A stretch of DNA of 64,000 nt from Alkaliphilus pronyensis (GCF_009017275.1 NZ_WBZC01000003.1:40670-104669); one strand, 5' to 3'; shown: positions 9,117-17,279, counted from the first letter of the stretch. Notes: generated by a model from the letters alone, not told the origin. Program-made: numbers and translations.

Positions 9117-9165
9117 TAAAGTGATTAATGAAGGATTTCAATAGGAGATTAGAGAAATATTACTA
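9117..9165 (+). repeat. Dispersed repeat B, copy 1
   Basis: TAAAGTGATTAATGAAGGAT and the following bases through AGAGAAATA match 23743-23790 with roughly 80% identity by eye. In both places it is next to repeat A sequence, but in opposite order. No coding capacity is seen. Identity was counted by hand. Confidence 0.5.
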
Positions 9166-9290
9166 TAAAGAAAACTTAGTTCAGATGGAGTTAAAACTCC
9201 ATCCGAACTCTAGTTGCCCTTATTTCGAAGCTTGGCGGCACTTATCTCCCGCTTAAGAAGCGGGAGTGTTAGTAACGCCGCTGAGATAAA
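9166..9290 (+). repeat. Structured dispersed repeat A, copy 2
   Basis: Near-identical to 3014-3137. The first hairpin is GTTCAGATGGAGTT with AACTCCATCCGAAC (one mismatch, at a different pair from copy 1). The second domain has a perfect 9-bp inner hairpin, CTCCCGCTT-AAG-AAGCGGGAG, inside a GGCGGC/GCCGC stem. TTATCTC is exactly complementary to GAGATAA at the 3' end, which competes with the inner hairpin. It sits 35 bases before the ATG of the gene at 9325. Confidence 0.7.
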
Positions 9291-9324
9291 TGTATGCTTA
9301 TTGGATGCATAAAGGAGAAATTGT

Positions 9325-9993
9325 ATGAAATTTGATAATAAAAACAATGGATGGAAATTTGGTGAGTACAGTTATAGTGTTGATAACGGGTTATTTAAAA
9401 AAGCCTACACCAAAAAAGCAGGATATAAAACTAAAATTACTGTTATTGCATTTATATCAGTACTTATCTTTATCCTTTATCCCTTTGATTTAGAAGGCAC
9501 CGCTGGCATTAAAAATCTTACAGCCGAAGATATATCTAGCATATCTTTAAATCAAGTTATAGTAATACCTAAGGGGATGGACATAGAAAATCAAGATATT
9601 TCTATGGAGGATATTGCTGAAAAAATAAAAGAACTTAGACCTTTACCACTATCTGAGTACTCAGAGGATCATGTAATATCTATGGAAGCTATTACTGATA
9701 AAAGATTTATTGAAGAGGTGCTTATAACACTATCTAATCATAAAATGAGAAAAAGACGTTTTAGTAGAGGTGTGGATTTTTTTCCAATGGACTATACAAT
9801 GCCAAGTTCAACAAGACTCTCAATATATATAAATGACAGTAATAAAACACTAGTAAATATTTTTATTAGTCATAATCCACAGTATGTAAGCATCCATAAA
9901 TATAGCAATATTAATGGAAATAGTAAAACAGCAAGATATAAAATATATGGAGATGGTATTGACACTCAAAGACTTTTTGAGCTAACAAAGTAA
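9325..9993 (+). CDS. Unknown membrane-anchored protein
   Basis: A 222-residue protein of no family that I recognise. About 35 charged or polar N-terminal residues precede one membrane helix (about 38-58, ITVIAFISVLIFILYPF), and the remaining 160 residues would lie outside the cell. This resembles an anti-sigma-factor or regulator layout, but no supporting motif is present. The extracytoplasmic part contains many Asp/Glu residues and a MRKRRFSRG basic stretch. An AAAGGAG site precedes the ATG. Repeat A copy 2 occupies the leader. The TAA stop merges into a half-copy of the GGGGACGGGGTTATT repeat. Confidence 0.6.
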   Translation: MKFDNKNNGWKFGEYSYSVDNGLFKKAYTKKAGYKTKITVIAFISVLIFILYPFDLEGTAGIKNLTAEDISSISLNQVIVIPKGMDIENQDISMEDIAEKIKELRPLPLSEYSEDHVISMEAITDKRFIEEVLITLSNHKMRKRRFSRGVDFFPMDYTMPSSTRLSIYINDSNKTLVNIFISHNPQYVSIHKYSNINGNSKTARYKIYGDGIDTQRLFELTK

Positions 9994-10010
9994 TAACCCC
10001 GTCCCTCCCC
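9990..10010. repeat. Half-copy of the GGGGACGGGGTTATT repeat
   Basis: GTAATAACCCCGTCCCTCCC matches one arm (GTCAATAACCCCGTCCCC) of the hairpin at 24921-24988. It begins at the stop codon of the upstream gene. The partner arm is absent, so it cannot fold alone. Confidence 0.5.
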
Positions 10011-10021
10011 CACCTTTTAGG

Positions 10022-10050
10022 TTGATAGTATCAATGATATAAGATAAAAT
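10022..10050 (+). promoter_or_regulatory. Sigma-A promoter for the cbiK riboswitch transcript
   Basis: TTGATA (10022-10027) and TAAAAT (10045-10050) are separated by 17 bases, with one or two departures from the sigma-A consensus. Transcription would start about 40 bases before the cobalamin riboswitch. Confidence 0.55.
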
Positions 10051-10098
10051 AGTTTAGTAAAAAGCTTGTTTTATTAAAAATTTCATTTTGCTACTTAT

Positions 10099-10276
10099 CT
10101 AGGTTCTTTGAAGTAATTCAAGGATTAATAGGGAATGGAGTGAAAATCTCCAACGGTCCGGCCACTGTAAGTGGGGAGAAATTCTTTTGTTAGCCACTGG
10201 AAAACTGGGAAGGCAAAGAATTAGCTTTGATCCACAAGTCAGGAGACCTGCCAAGGTAATTATGCATACAACCTTC
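10099..10276 (+). ncRNA. Cobalamin riboswitch 1
   Basis: The B12-box landmarks are visible: GGGAATGGAGTGAAAATCTCC, then ACGGTCCGGCCACTGTAA, a variable hairpin domain, and AGTCAGGAGACCTGCC. P1 can form from AGGTT (10101) and AACCT (10270). A terminator lies at 10346-10380, followed by cbiK. In this class, adenosylcobalamin binding normally lowers expression of the genes behind it, so cbiK and the ferredoxin should be repressed when B12 is plentiful. Confidence 0.92.
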
Positions 10277-10345
10277 CGAGGAAAGGAAAGTGCAGGATAA
10301 TGATATGTTTAAATGTCTGGTTAGTCTTGATAAATAATCATTTTA

Positions 10346-10380
10346 AAGCGTTGACTTTTCTTGGAGGTCAGGGCTTTTTT
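10346..10380 (+). terminator. Terminator of cobalamin riboswitch 1
   Basis: GC..TGAC (10348-10355) can pair with GTCA..GC (10367-10374) around a TTTTCTTGGAG loop, imperfectly, followed by six T. It sits between the aptamer and the cbiK ribosome binding site. Confidence 0.6.
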
Positions 10381-10411
10381 ATATATTGTTTTAATGGGAG
10401 GAGGAGTTCAT

Positions 10412-11188
10412 ATGAAAAAGGGTATAATAGTGGTTAGCTTTGGAACAACCCATGAGGAAACTAGAAGGCTGTGTATTGAAAGCATTGAAAAGAGGATAGC
10501 TAAGGAGTTTAGTAGGTTTGATGTAAGGCGTGCCTTTACATCAAAAATGGTAATAAATAAGTTGAAGTCTAGGGACAACCTTTTAGTTGATACTCTTGAG
10601 GAAGCATTAACTAAAATGAAGGAAGAAGGCTTTAATGAGGTTTATATTCAGTCATTGCATGTAACTCCTGGAAAGGAATATGGCGATATTGTTGAAACAG
10701 TTAGACAGTTTCAGGATCAATTTCATAAGCTAGCTTTGGGTAGACCCCTTCTGACTAAAGTAGAGGATTATAAAGCTACTGTAGCGGGCTTGAAAAAACA
10801 ACTACCACAGCAGAAGCAAGGCAAAGCAGTATTGCTAATGGGACATGGAACATATCATCCAGCTAATGCTTGCTATTCATGTCTACAGAGCATAATTAAT
10901 GATGAAGGCCTTAATGCTTATGTGGGAACAGTTGAGGATTATCCAGAGCTACAGGATATTCTTCCGAAGCTTAAAAAAGCTAATATTAAAGAGGCTGTTC
11001 TTATGCCATTTATGCTGGTTGCAGGAGATCATGCTAAAAATGATTTAGCAGGAGATGAAGATTCCTGGAAAACAGTTTTAGAAGATGACGGTTTTAAGGT
11101 AGAAGTGTATATGCATGGGTTAGGAGAAAATATAGAAATACAAGACATTTATATTCAGCATTTAAAAGATGCTATGGCAGAACAGTAG
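10412..11188 (+). CDS. cbiK: Sirohydrochlorin cobaltochelatase CbiK
   Basis: A 258-residue class II chelatase that inserts Co2+ into sirohydrochlorin (or its precorrin-2 form), the entry step of anaerobic corrin synthesis. His145 in MGHGTYHP and His207 in AGDHAKND fall at the same numbers as the catalytic and metal-binding histidines of Salmonella CbiK, and the N-terminal KKGIIVVSFGTTHEETR is typical. The start was placed at the ATG behind GGAGGAGG; a longer frame from 10361 overlaps the riboswitch terminator and has no such site. No signal peptide is seen, so it should be cytosolic. It is controlled by cobalamin riboswitch 1 and followed by a ferredoxin gene 26 bases downstream. Confidence 0.93.
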   Translation: MKKGIIVVSFGTTHEETRRLCIESIEKRIAKEFSRFDVRRAFTSKMVINKLKSRDNLLVDTLEEALTKMKEEGFNEVYIQSLHVTPGKEYGDIVETVRQFQDQFHKLALGRPLLTKVEDYKATVAGLKKQLPQQKQGKAVLLMGHGTYHPANACYSCLQSIINDEGLNAYVGTVEDYPELQDILPKLKKANIKEAVLMPFMLVAGDHAKNDLAGDEDSWKTVLEDDGFKVEVYMHGLGENIEIQDIYIQHLKDAMAEQ

Positions 11189-11214
11189 GTATAAAATATA
11201 GGAGGTTTGGTCTT

Positions 11215-11565
11215 ATGAAGGGCTTCTTAAAAGGAATATGGCATCCTGTTATAGATATGAGTAAGTGTAGAAATTGTGGCTTTTGCTATGAGTTCTGTCC
11301 CAAGGGGGTATTTGTAAAATCTAATGCTGGTGTAGAAGTTAAAAATCATAGTGAATGTGTAGATGGCTGTCATGGATGTGAATGGAAATGCCCTAGCAAT
11401 GCTATTAGTTTTCCAGAACCAATTACTAGGGAGTATGTTGTGAAGGTTGTTAGGTGGAGCAAGGATAAGGGGAGAGCTTATCCAGATGCTTTTGTTAATT
11501 ATGCAATAAAGAATAACATTATAACTGAAGAGGATCTAAAGGATGAAGCTTTAGGCAAGTCGTAA
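11215..11565 (+). CDS. Ferredoxin-type 4Fe-4S protein of the cobalamin regulon
   Basis: A 116-residue protein with two iron-sulfur sites. Cys18, 21, 24 and 28 form a regular C-x2-C-x2-C-x3-CP motif. The second is C-x3-C-x2-C-x3-CP (Cys48, 52, 55, 59), with a wider first gap. About 50 further residues follow the cluster domain (KVVRWSKDKGRAYPDAF), more than in a plain ferredoxin. It follows cbiK closely with an AGGAGG site and should share its riboswitch. It may deliver electrons to a reductive step of anaerobic corrin synthesis or to cobalt reduction. That role is inferred only from position. Confidence 0.75.
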   Translation: MKGFLKGIWHPVIDMSKCRNCGFCYEFCPKGVFVKSNAGVEVKNHSECVDGCHGCEWKCPSNAISFPEPITREYVVKVVRWSKDKGRAYPDAFVNYAIKNNIITEEDLKDEALGKS

Positions 11566-11657
11566 ACATGGTAGAATTAATAGTTTAAAATCAGCTAAAT
11601 GTTTAATAAATAAAACGTGCTATGTATAAATAAAGCAGAGTTTATAAACTAGTTTTA

Positions 11658-11686
11658 TTGACATATTGTTGCTGTTTAACTATAAT
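11658..11686 (+). promoter_or_regulatory. Sigma-A promoter of the btu/cbi operon
   Basis: TTGACA (11658-11663), a 17-base spacer and TATAAT (11681-11686) match the sigma-A consensus exactly. It lies directly before cobalamin riboswitch 2 and is probably the main promoter for the 12-kb uptake and synthesis block. Confidence 0.85.
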
Positions 11687-11695
11687 TAAGTTAGC

Positions 11696-11886
11696 TAAGA
11701 CAAGGCTTTATGTCTTGCTTTGAAAAGTAAATATGTAATAGGGAAGTTGGTGAAAATCCAACACGGGGCCGCCACTGTAAAGGGGAGCGTCTTGCAAATA
11801 CCACTGTTCATTATTAAGAGTTTAGTGATAATGAATGGGAAGGTGCATTAACGCTGAGAACCTAAGTCAGGATACCTATTGTCTGT
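11696..11886 (+). ncRNA. Cobalamin riboswitch 2
   Basis: The core contains GGGAAGTTGGTGAAAATCCAAC, ACGGGGCCGCCACTGTAA and AGTCAGGATACCT. P1 is formed by AGACAA (11698) and TTGTCT (11879). The peripheral arm is larger than in riboswitch 1. A hairpin ATGCTC...GAGCAT (about 11889-11908) and then a terminator follow, so transcription attenuation by adenosylcobalamin is likely. It should regulate btuFCD and, by read-through, the cbi genes. Confidence 0.92.
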
Positions 11887-11928
11887 TTATGCTCGCGAGC
11901 CTGAGCATGGTAGGACGATAGTGTATTT

Positions 11929-11955
11929 GTGCTCAGTTAAAACTGGGCTTTTTTT
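11929..11955 (+). terminator. Terminator of cobalamin riboswitch 2
   Basis: GCTCAGT (11931-11937) pairs with ACTGGGC (11942-11948), with one G-T pair, around a short A-rich loop, followed by seven T. The upstream GCTC...GAGC hairpin (from 11891) contains sequence able to compete with it, as an antiterminator would. Confidence 0.8.
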
Positions 11956-12046
11956 ATTGATTGCCAGAAGTTAGGTTTAAAGACATTGCTAAGACACTGA
12001 TCATGTCTTAGCTTTGAAAATGTAGTAAATATCGAAGGGAGACAAT

Positions 12047-13129
12047 ATGATGAGAAGAGTACTATTGCTTTTAATGACCTTATTTATGATTTTTAGCTTG
12101 TTTGTTGGATGTACAAAAGAAGACACAGCCATACAAGAAACAGGAAGCAATGAATTAAGCAATGAAGCTAATGAAGCCAATGAAAACCATGAAGCTAATG
12201 AGGAAGACAGCGACAATAATAATTCTAATGAAACTAGCAATAATTATACAGCTTTAGCTGATGAGGTTATTGTTGAGGATGAATCAGTAACCTTTGTTGA
12301 TGCACTAGACCAAGAGGTTACAATTCAGAAGAAACCAGAAAGAGTTATTTGCTTGTTTAACTCATACTTAGATTTATGGTACCTATCAGGTGGAGAGGTT
12401 ATAGGTAGGATAGAGAGCAGGGATAAGGTTCCAGAAGGAGCCATGGAGGCAGAAATAGTTGGAACAATGACTTCTCCAAATATGGAAAAAATAATTTCAT
12501 TGGAACCAGATTTAGTAATCTTAAGACCTGGTATGAGGGGACAAAGTGAGATTATACCCATACTAGAGGAAAATGAAATACCATATTTAGGAATAGAATA
12601 TGATAATCTAGAGCAATACCTTTATGCAATTAGATTGTTTACCGCTATTAATGAAAGAGATGATTTATATCAAAAGAATGGTTTAGATATTACAAAGCAG
12701 GTAGAAGAAATAGTTAATAAAGTGCCTAAAGATGAAGAACCAACTGTTTTACTAATGTTTGCATCAACTAGAAATGTATCTGTTAAGTTTCAAAACTCAT
12801 TTGTTGGGGATATGCTACATGATTTAGGTACAGTAAATATTGCATATGATGCACAATTAACCAATGAAGAAATGGAAGTATTTAGTATGGAAAAGGTAAT
12901 AGAAAGAGACCCAGAGTATATACTGGTTCAAACAATGGGAGATGTGGATAATATAAAGGATAAGCTTATAAAGGATGTAGAATCTAATCCTGCGTGGGAA
13001 AGCTTAACAGCTGTTAAAGAGGGAAAATATATTTTCTTACCAAAGGATTTATACTTATACAAGCCAAATGAAAAGTATCCAGAAGCATATAGAGGGCTAG
13101 CTGAGATACTATATCCTGATACATTTTAA
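12047..13129 (+). CDS. btuF: Substrate-binding lipoprotein of a corrinoid ABC importer (BtuF-like)
   Basis: A 360-residue lipoprotein. The signal sequence ends in a lipobox (SLFVGC, Cys22), so it should be tethered to the outer face of the membrane. A low-complexity Asn/Glu linker of about 45 residues, containing repeated NEAN motifs, follows. The binding domain begins near residue 80 with FVDALDQEVTIQKKPERVI, typical of the class III family that binds cobalamin, haem and siderophores. The riboswitch in front and cbi genes behind favour a corrinoid ligand. It is followed by permease and ATPase genes. The long acidic linker is unusual but is probably only a spacer. Confidence 0.85.
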   Translation: MMRRVLLLLMTLFMIFSLFVGCTKEDTAIQETGSNELSNEANEANENHEANEEDSDNNNSNETSNNYTALADEVIVEDESVTFVDALDQEVTIQKKPERVICLFNSYLDLWYLSGGEVIGRIESRDKVPEGAMEAEIVGTMTSPNMEKIISLEPDLVILRPGMRGQSEIIPILEENEIPYLGIEYDNLEQYLYAIRLFTAINERDDLYQKNGLDITKQVEEIVNKVPKDEEPTVLLMFASTRNVSVKFQNSFVGDMLHDLGTVNIAYDAQLTNEEMEVFSMEKVIERDPEYILVQTMGDVDNIKDKLIKDVESNPAWESLTAVKEGKYIFLPKDLYLYKPNEKYPEAYRGLAEILYPDTF

Positions 13130-13146
13130 ATCTAAGTGCTTAATGA

Positions 13147-13172
13147 ATTGCCTCTCCTTAATGGAGAGGTAT
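13147..13172 (+). other. Intercistronic hairpin between btuF and btuC
   Basis: CCTCTCC-TTAAT-GGAGAGG is a perfect 7-bp stem without a strong T-run (ATTTCAT follows). It may stabilise the upstream message or partly attenuate transcription, lowering permease relative to binding protein. Confidence 0.5.
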
Positions 13173-13206
13173 TTCATAATAGCTCTACTTATAAAGGATG
13201 ATTAGA

Positions 13207-14217
13207 ATGATGGTAATGAAAAACAAAACAAGCTCTTCAATAAAGGTTTTTGTACTTTTGATTTTGCTGGCAATTTGCATTGTTAGCTTCTTTATAAGCA
13301 TAGGTAAGGGTTCACTGGATATAAGCTTTCAAGAGGTTATTAAAGCAATATTTATTGAGGACGATACTGTTAACCATAGAATAATTTTTAATGTAAGGCT
13401 TCCAAGAACTTTAGTAGCAGGACTTGTAGGAATTTGCTTAGGGGTTTCAGGAGCTATACTTCAAGGAGTTATGAGGAACCCTCTAGCCGCTCCCAATATA
13501 ATAGGAGTTTCATCAGGTGCTGGACTAATGGCGTATATTATATTAATTTTATTTCCTAAATACTATTACTTAGTGCCAATTGGAGCTTTTGTGGGAGCAC
13601 TGTTTGCTACACTATTGATTTATTTATTAGCATGGAAAAATGGAGTGAATCCCATGAGATTAATTCTAGCTGGCGTTGCTGTATCCTCTTTATTAGGGGC
13701 TGGCATAAGCTCATTAATGACCTTATTTCCAGATAAAGTAGCAGGGGCTGTTGGATTCATGGTAGGTGGGCTTTCCGCAAGAACATGGCCAGATTTCAAT
13801 ATTTTATGGCCCTATGCATTACTGGGATTAGTTCTCACATTTCTGTTTCCTAAAAAGCTAAATATACTTATGCTAGGAGATGAGATAGCAACAGGACTAG
13901 GACTAAATGTAGAAAGGACTAGGCTAATGTTTATTGCCTTTGCAGCTTTACTGGCAGCAAGTGCAGTAAGTGTTGTTGGATTATTAGGCTTTGTTGGACT
14001 AATTGTACCCCATACAGCTAGGTTAATAATAGGATCTGATTATAGATATTTGTTCCCTGCCACTGCTATTCTTGGTGCGACGGTTGTTATGCTATGTGAT
14101 ACAATTGCTAGACTGGTGTTTGATCCTGTAGAAATACCAGTAGGTATTGTTATGTCGTTGTTAGGAGCACCTTTTTTCCTGTTTTTATTAAGAGAAAGGA
14201 AGAGTATGGAGAGATGA
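13207..14217 (+). CDS. btuC: Corrinoid ABC importer permease (BtuC-like)
   Basis: A 336-residue permease of the BtuC/FecCD family with about ten membrane helices. Family signatures include VRLPRTLVAGLVGICLGVSG, MRNPLAAPNIIGVSSGAG and VGLLGFVGLIVPHTARL, the last including the loop that contacts the ATPase. The ATG at 13207 is chosen because AAAGGATG lies 9 bases before it; an in-frame ATG at 13198 abuts that site. The stop overlaps the btuD start (ATGA). It forms the membrane channel for the BtuF-delivered corrinoid. Confidence 0.88.
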   Translation: MMVMKNKTSSSIKVFVLLILLAICIVSFFISIGKGSLDISFQEVIKAIFIEDDTVNHRIIFNVRLPRTLVAGLVGICLGVSGAILQGVMRNPLAAPNIIGVSSGAGLMAYIILILFPKYYYLVPIGAFVGALFATLLIYLLAWKNGVNPMRLILAGVAVSSLLGAGISSLMTLFPDKVAGAVGFMVGGLSARTWPDFNILWPYALLGLVLTFLFPKKLNILMLGDEIATGLGLNVERTRLMFIAFAALLAASAVSVVGLLGFVGLIVPHTARLIIGSDYRYLFPATAILGATVVMLCDTIARLVFDPVEIPVGIVMSLLGAPFFLFLLRERKSMER

Positions 14218-14999
14218 TTTTACATGCTAAAGATATTTGCTTAAGGTATGGTAATAAAGAAGTTGTTAAGAATGTAAGTATAACAGTCAATAAGGGTGAG
14301 GTGGTAAGCATAGTTGGCCCCAATGGCTGTGGAAAATCCACAATACTTAAAGCCTTATCCCGTTACATTAAGCCATCAAAAGGAGAAATCCTTTTAGAAG
14401 GCAAGAATATTCAGACCATTCCTACCAAAAAGGCTGCTAGGAAGATAGCTATTTTACCACAGGTAAGGAATGTACCCAATGACTTTACAGTTGAGACACT
14501 GGTTTCCTACGGTAGGTATCCTCATTTGAGCTTTGGAAACAGGCTTAAAAAAGAAGATGTAGAGACTATTGATTGGGCTATTAATAAAACCGGTATGAAT
14601 CAGCTTAGAGAAAGAACCGTTGCCACTCTTTCTGGAGGAGAACAGCAAAGGGCATGGATAGCTATGGCATTAGCACAAAGACCAGAGATATTGATTTTAG
14701 ATGAGCCAACAACCTTTTTAGATATATCCTATCAGCTAGAAATATTAGAATTGGTTAAGGAGCTAAATAAAGCCCTAAGCTTAACAATTATTATGGTTTT
14801 ACACGACATAAACCAAGCCATACGTTATTCCCATAGAATTTATGTAATTAAAAATGGTGAGGTATATAGCCATGGAGATTCCAAAACCTTGATAAGCAGT
14901 GATTTACTTAGAAGGGTTTTTCGTATTGAAGCCGATGCTTTGGAGGATTCAACAAATGGGTGTCCATACTATATTCCACAAAAAATGGTAATAGGTTAG
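14214..14999 (+). CDS. btuD: Corrinoid ABC importer ATPase (BtuD-like)
   Basis: A 261-residue ABC ATPase with Walker A GPNGCGKST, Q-loop LPQVRNVP, signature LSGGEQQRAWIAMALAQRP, Walker B ILILDEPTTFLD and the switch histidine in MVLHDINQA. It is of the FepC/BtuD type and energises import through the permease. The four-base ATGA overlap with btuC indicates translational coupling. It is the last uptake gene; a small damaged frame and then the cbi genes follow with no terminator that I can see. Confidence 0.9.
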   Translation: MILHAKDICLRYGNKEVVKNVSITVNKGEVVSIVGPNGCGKSTILKALSRYIKPSKGEILLEGKNIQTIPTKKAARKIAILPQVRNVPNDFTVETLVSYGRYPHLSFGNRLKKEDVETIDWAINKTGMNQLRERTVATLSGGEQQRAWIAMALAQRPEILILDEPTTFLDISYQLEILELVKELNKALSLTIIMVLHDINQAIRYSHRIYVIKNGEVYSHGDSKTLISSDLLRRVFRIEADALEDSTNGCPYYIPQKMVIG

Positions 15000-15009
15000 G
15001 AGACTTGTT

Positions 15010-15158
15010 ATGATTAGATTAATTAAAAAAAGCTGTTCATATTCTATCTGCTGACATTAGGTCATATATTAGCTGGAGCCTTTAGAGGGACAATTAAATA
15101 CAACCTCTTTGTTAGTATTATCAATTTATTTTATAGTACTTTATTTTATGGGGGTTAA
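15010..15158 (+). pseudogene. Small membrane protein gene, frameshifted in an A7 tract
   Basis: An ATG with a TTAGGAG site starts MIRLIKK and then meets a stop. Shifting frame at the seven-A run (15025-15031), as if one A were missing, gives a continuous hydrophobic product: LFIFYLLTLGHILAGAFRG, then KYNLFVSIINLFYSTLFYGG and a stop at 15156. The result would be about 50 residues with one or two membrane helices. It may be a recent frameshift, a slippage-controlled gene or a sequencing error. No family is recognised. Its place between btuD and cbiA suggests a role in the corrinoid system. Confidence 0.5.
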
Positions 15159-15175
15159 GGCAAGCTTTCGAGAAA

Positions 15176-15184
15176 TGATATAAT
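15176..15184 (+). promoter_or_regulatory. Possible internal promoter before cbiA
   Basis: TGATATAAT matches the extended -10 form TGN-TATAAT. No -35 is seen. The start of transcription would be very close to the cbiA ribosome binding site. It could give riboswitch-independent expression of the cbi genes. This is weak evidence. Confidence 0.3.
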
Positions 15185-15199
15185 ATTAGTAAGGGAAGG

Positions 15200-16594
15200 A
15201 TGATGTATGTGAAGAGAATAATGATTGCTGGAACAGCCAGTGGAGTGGGTAAAACCACCATTTCCTTAGGCATAATGAAGGCCCTTAGTAATAGAGGAAT
15301 AAAAGTTTCACCCTTTAAGGTAGGACCAGATTATATAGACCCAGGCTTTCATAAATACGTTACAGGTAACCCTTCCCATAATTTAGATAGCTGGTTTTTA
15401 CATGAAGAAACATTAAGCTTTTTATTTCAGAGGAACATGAAGAATAAGGATATTGGAGTAATTGAAGGTGTTATGGGGCTTTATGACGGGTTTGGAGTAG
15501 AAAAATCTATGGGAAATTCAGCCCATGTCTCAAAGATATTAAAGTCACCAGTAATCTTAGTTATAGATGCCGGTGGAATGTCAACAAGCTCTGCTGCTAT
15601 GGCATTAGGATATAAGCTCTACGACCAAGACGTCAAAATTAAGGCTATAATAATAAACAACGCTTCGGGAAAAGCCCATTATGAGATGGTTAAAACAGTT
15701 ATTGAACGGGATGTAAAAATCTCCTGTATAGGCTATTTGCCCTCCAATTCTGATATATCATTGGATAGTAGACACTTAGGCCTTATACCCAGTGAAGAAG
15801 CAGCCGATTTAGATGCAAAAATAGAAAAGATAGCACAATTAGTTGAAGAATACATAGATTTAGATACACTGCTTAACATTTCAGGTGATGTTGAGGATCT
15901 GCCAGCTGTAAAAAATCCCATAGAAGGTATAAAAGGACTAGCCCAAGGATTAACCATAGGGGTTGCTAAGGATAAAGCCTTTAGCTTTTATTACAATGAT
16001 AATTTACAGCTTTTAAAGGAGCTAGGTGCAAAGCTAGTTGAGTTTAGCCCAATTGAGGATATAGACATACCAAAAGATGTAGATGCCCTATATATAGGGG
16101 GTGGATTCCCAGAGGTTTTTGCAAAGGAGCTTCAGGATAATTGGCTTTTTCGTCAAAATTTAAAAAGGCATTTGGAGGATGGTTTACCGGCCTATGCTGA
16201 ATGTGGAGGACTAATGTACCTAACAGAAGAGCTTCAAGACCTAAATGGAGAAGCCTTTAAAATGGTAGGTTTTATATTAAGTAAATCTATAATGACTAAA
16301 AGGCTTCAACGTTTCGGATATGTAAACATCAAATTAAATGAAATTGAAGTTAAGGGGCATGAATTTCACAGGTCCTTTGTAGAAGACAATGAAAGCTTAA
16401 GTTATGTTTATGATATATACAAAACAAGAGGCGGTGAAGTAAAAAATCAATGGAGATGCGGTATACATAAAAAAAATACTTTAGCTGCCTATCCACATGT
16501 TCACTTCTACAGCAGCATTGATTTTGTAATTATGCTTTTAGAATGGATTAACAAAGGATTAAATAAAAAACAATCCAGAAAGGAAAATGTATAA
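15200..16594 (+). CDS. cbiA: Cobyrinate a,c-diamide synthase CbiA
   Basis: A 464-residue glutamine-dependent amidase that converts side chains a and c of cobyrinate to amides, using ATP. The N-terminal dethiobiotin-synthetase-like domain has the P-loop GTASGVGKTT and PFKVGPDYIDPGFH. The C-terminal class I glutaminase domain has YIGGGFPEVFAKEL and the nucleophile in AYAECGGLMYL; its His triad member lies in HVHFYS. The GGGAAGG site abuts the ATG at 15200, so the GTG at 15209 (giving VKRIMIAG) may be the true start. It is the first of ten consecutive cbi genes. CbiB and CbiP, which act later, are absent here. Confidence 0.92.
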   Translation: MMYVKRIMIAGTASGVGKTTISLGIMKALSNRGIKVSPFKVGPDYIDPGFHKYVTGNPSHNLDSWFLHEETLSFLFQRNMKNKDIGVIEGVMGLYDGFGVEKSMGNSAHVSKILKSPVILVIDAGGMSTSSAAMALGYKLYDQDVKIKAIIINNASGKAHYEMVKTVIERDVKISCIGYLPSNSDISLDSRHLGLIPSEEAADLDAKIEKIAQLVEEYIDLDTLLNISGDVEDLPAVKNPIEGIKGLAQGLTIGVAKDKAFSFYYNDNLQLLKELGAKLVEFSPIEDIDIPKDVDALYIGGGFPEVFAKELQDNWLFRQNLKRHLEDGLPAYAECGGLMYLTEELQDLNGEAFKMVGFILSKSIMTKRLQRFGYVNIKLNEIEVKGHEFHRSFVEDNESLSYVYDIYKTRGGEVKNQWRCGIHKKNTLAAYPHVHFYSSIDFVIMLLEWINKGLNKKQSRKENV

Positions 16595-16630
16595 TGAGCT
16601 TTTATAGCTATCATTATACAGGGTAAAGCT

Positions 16631-17260
16631 ATGGAGTACCAATATATTAAAAATCCCACAACAATAGAAAACAGAAGCTTTGAGATTATAACAGAGGAGC
16701 TTGGAGAAAAGAATAATAGGTTTGACGAAAAAACTGGAAAAGTAGTTAAAAGGGTTATACATACAACAGCAGATTTCCAGTATGCCGATTTAATGGAGTT
16801 TCATCCTAAAGCTATAGAAATGGGCATTACAGCATTAAAAGAGGGCTGCAATATCTATGCAGACACTCAAATGGTGTACTCTGGAATAAACAAAAAAAGG
16901 CTTAGTGGACTGGGAGGGTATGTGTGCAACTTTGTCCATGATCCAGAGGTGGCTAAGGAGGCTAAGGTTAGAGGTATAACTAGGTCTATGATCTCTATAG
17001 AAAAGGCTATGGCCGACGAGAGCATAAGAATATATGCCATTGGCAACGCTCCTACCGCATTATTTAACCTTATAGAGATGATTAATGAAGGTATGCAAAA
17101 GCCCAACTTAGTTATTGGAGTACCTGTTGGCTTTGTTGGGGCTGTGGAATCAAAGGAAGCCCTTACAAAACTGGAGGTTCCATACATAGTAACCCGTGGA
17201 AGAAAGGGAGGCAGTGGTGTAGCAGCAGCCATTGTTAATGCACTATTATATATGATTTAA
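16631..17260 (+). CDS. cbiC: Cobalt-precorrin-8 methylmutase CbiC
   Basis: A 209-residue enzyme that moves the C-11 methyl to C-12, turning cobalt-precorrin-8 into cobyrinate. The catalytic histidine lies at residue 44 in RVIHTTADFQYAD, close to position 43 of characterised CbiC/CobH proteins. GNAPTALFNLIEM and the C-terminal TRGRKGGSGVAAA are family signatures, and the length is normal. It follows cbiA after 36 bases with an AGGGTAAAG site. It is placed ahead of its pathway partners, as in many clostridial cbi operons. Confidence 0.92.
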   Translation: MEYQYIKNPTTIENRSFEIITEELGEKNNRFDEKTGKVVKRVIHTTADFQYADLMEFHPKAIEMGITALKEGCNIYADTQMVYSGINKKRLSGLGGYVCNFVHDPEVAKEAKVRGITRSMISIEKAMADESIRIYAIGNAPTALFNLIEMINEGMQKPNLVIGVPVGFVGAVESKEALTKLEVPYIVTRGRKGGSGVAAAIVNALLYMI

Positions 17261-17279
17261 ATAGATTGGGAGGTATGCC

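Noticed and set aside
11890..11910. The hairpin after riboswitch 2 as a separate terminator
   Set aside because: No T-run follows; it is better read as part of the expression platform that competes with the terminator at 11929.
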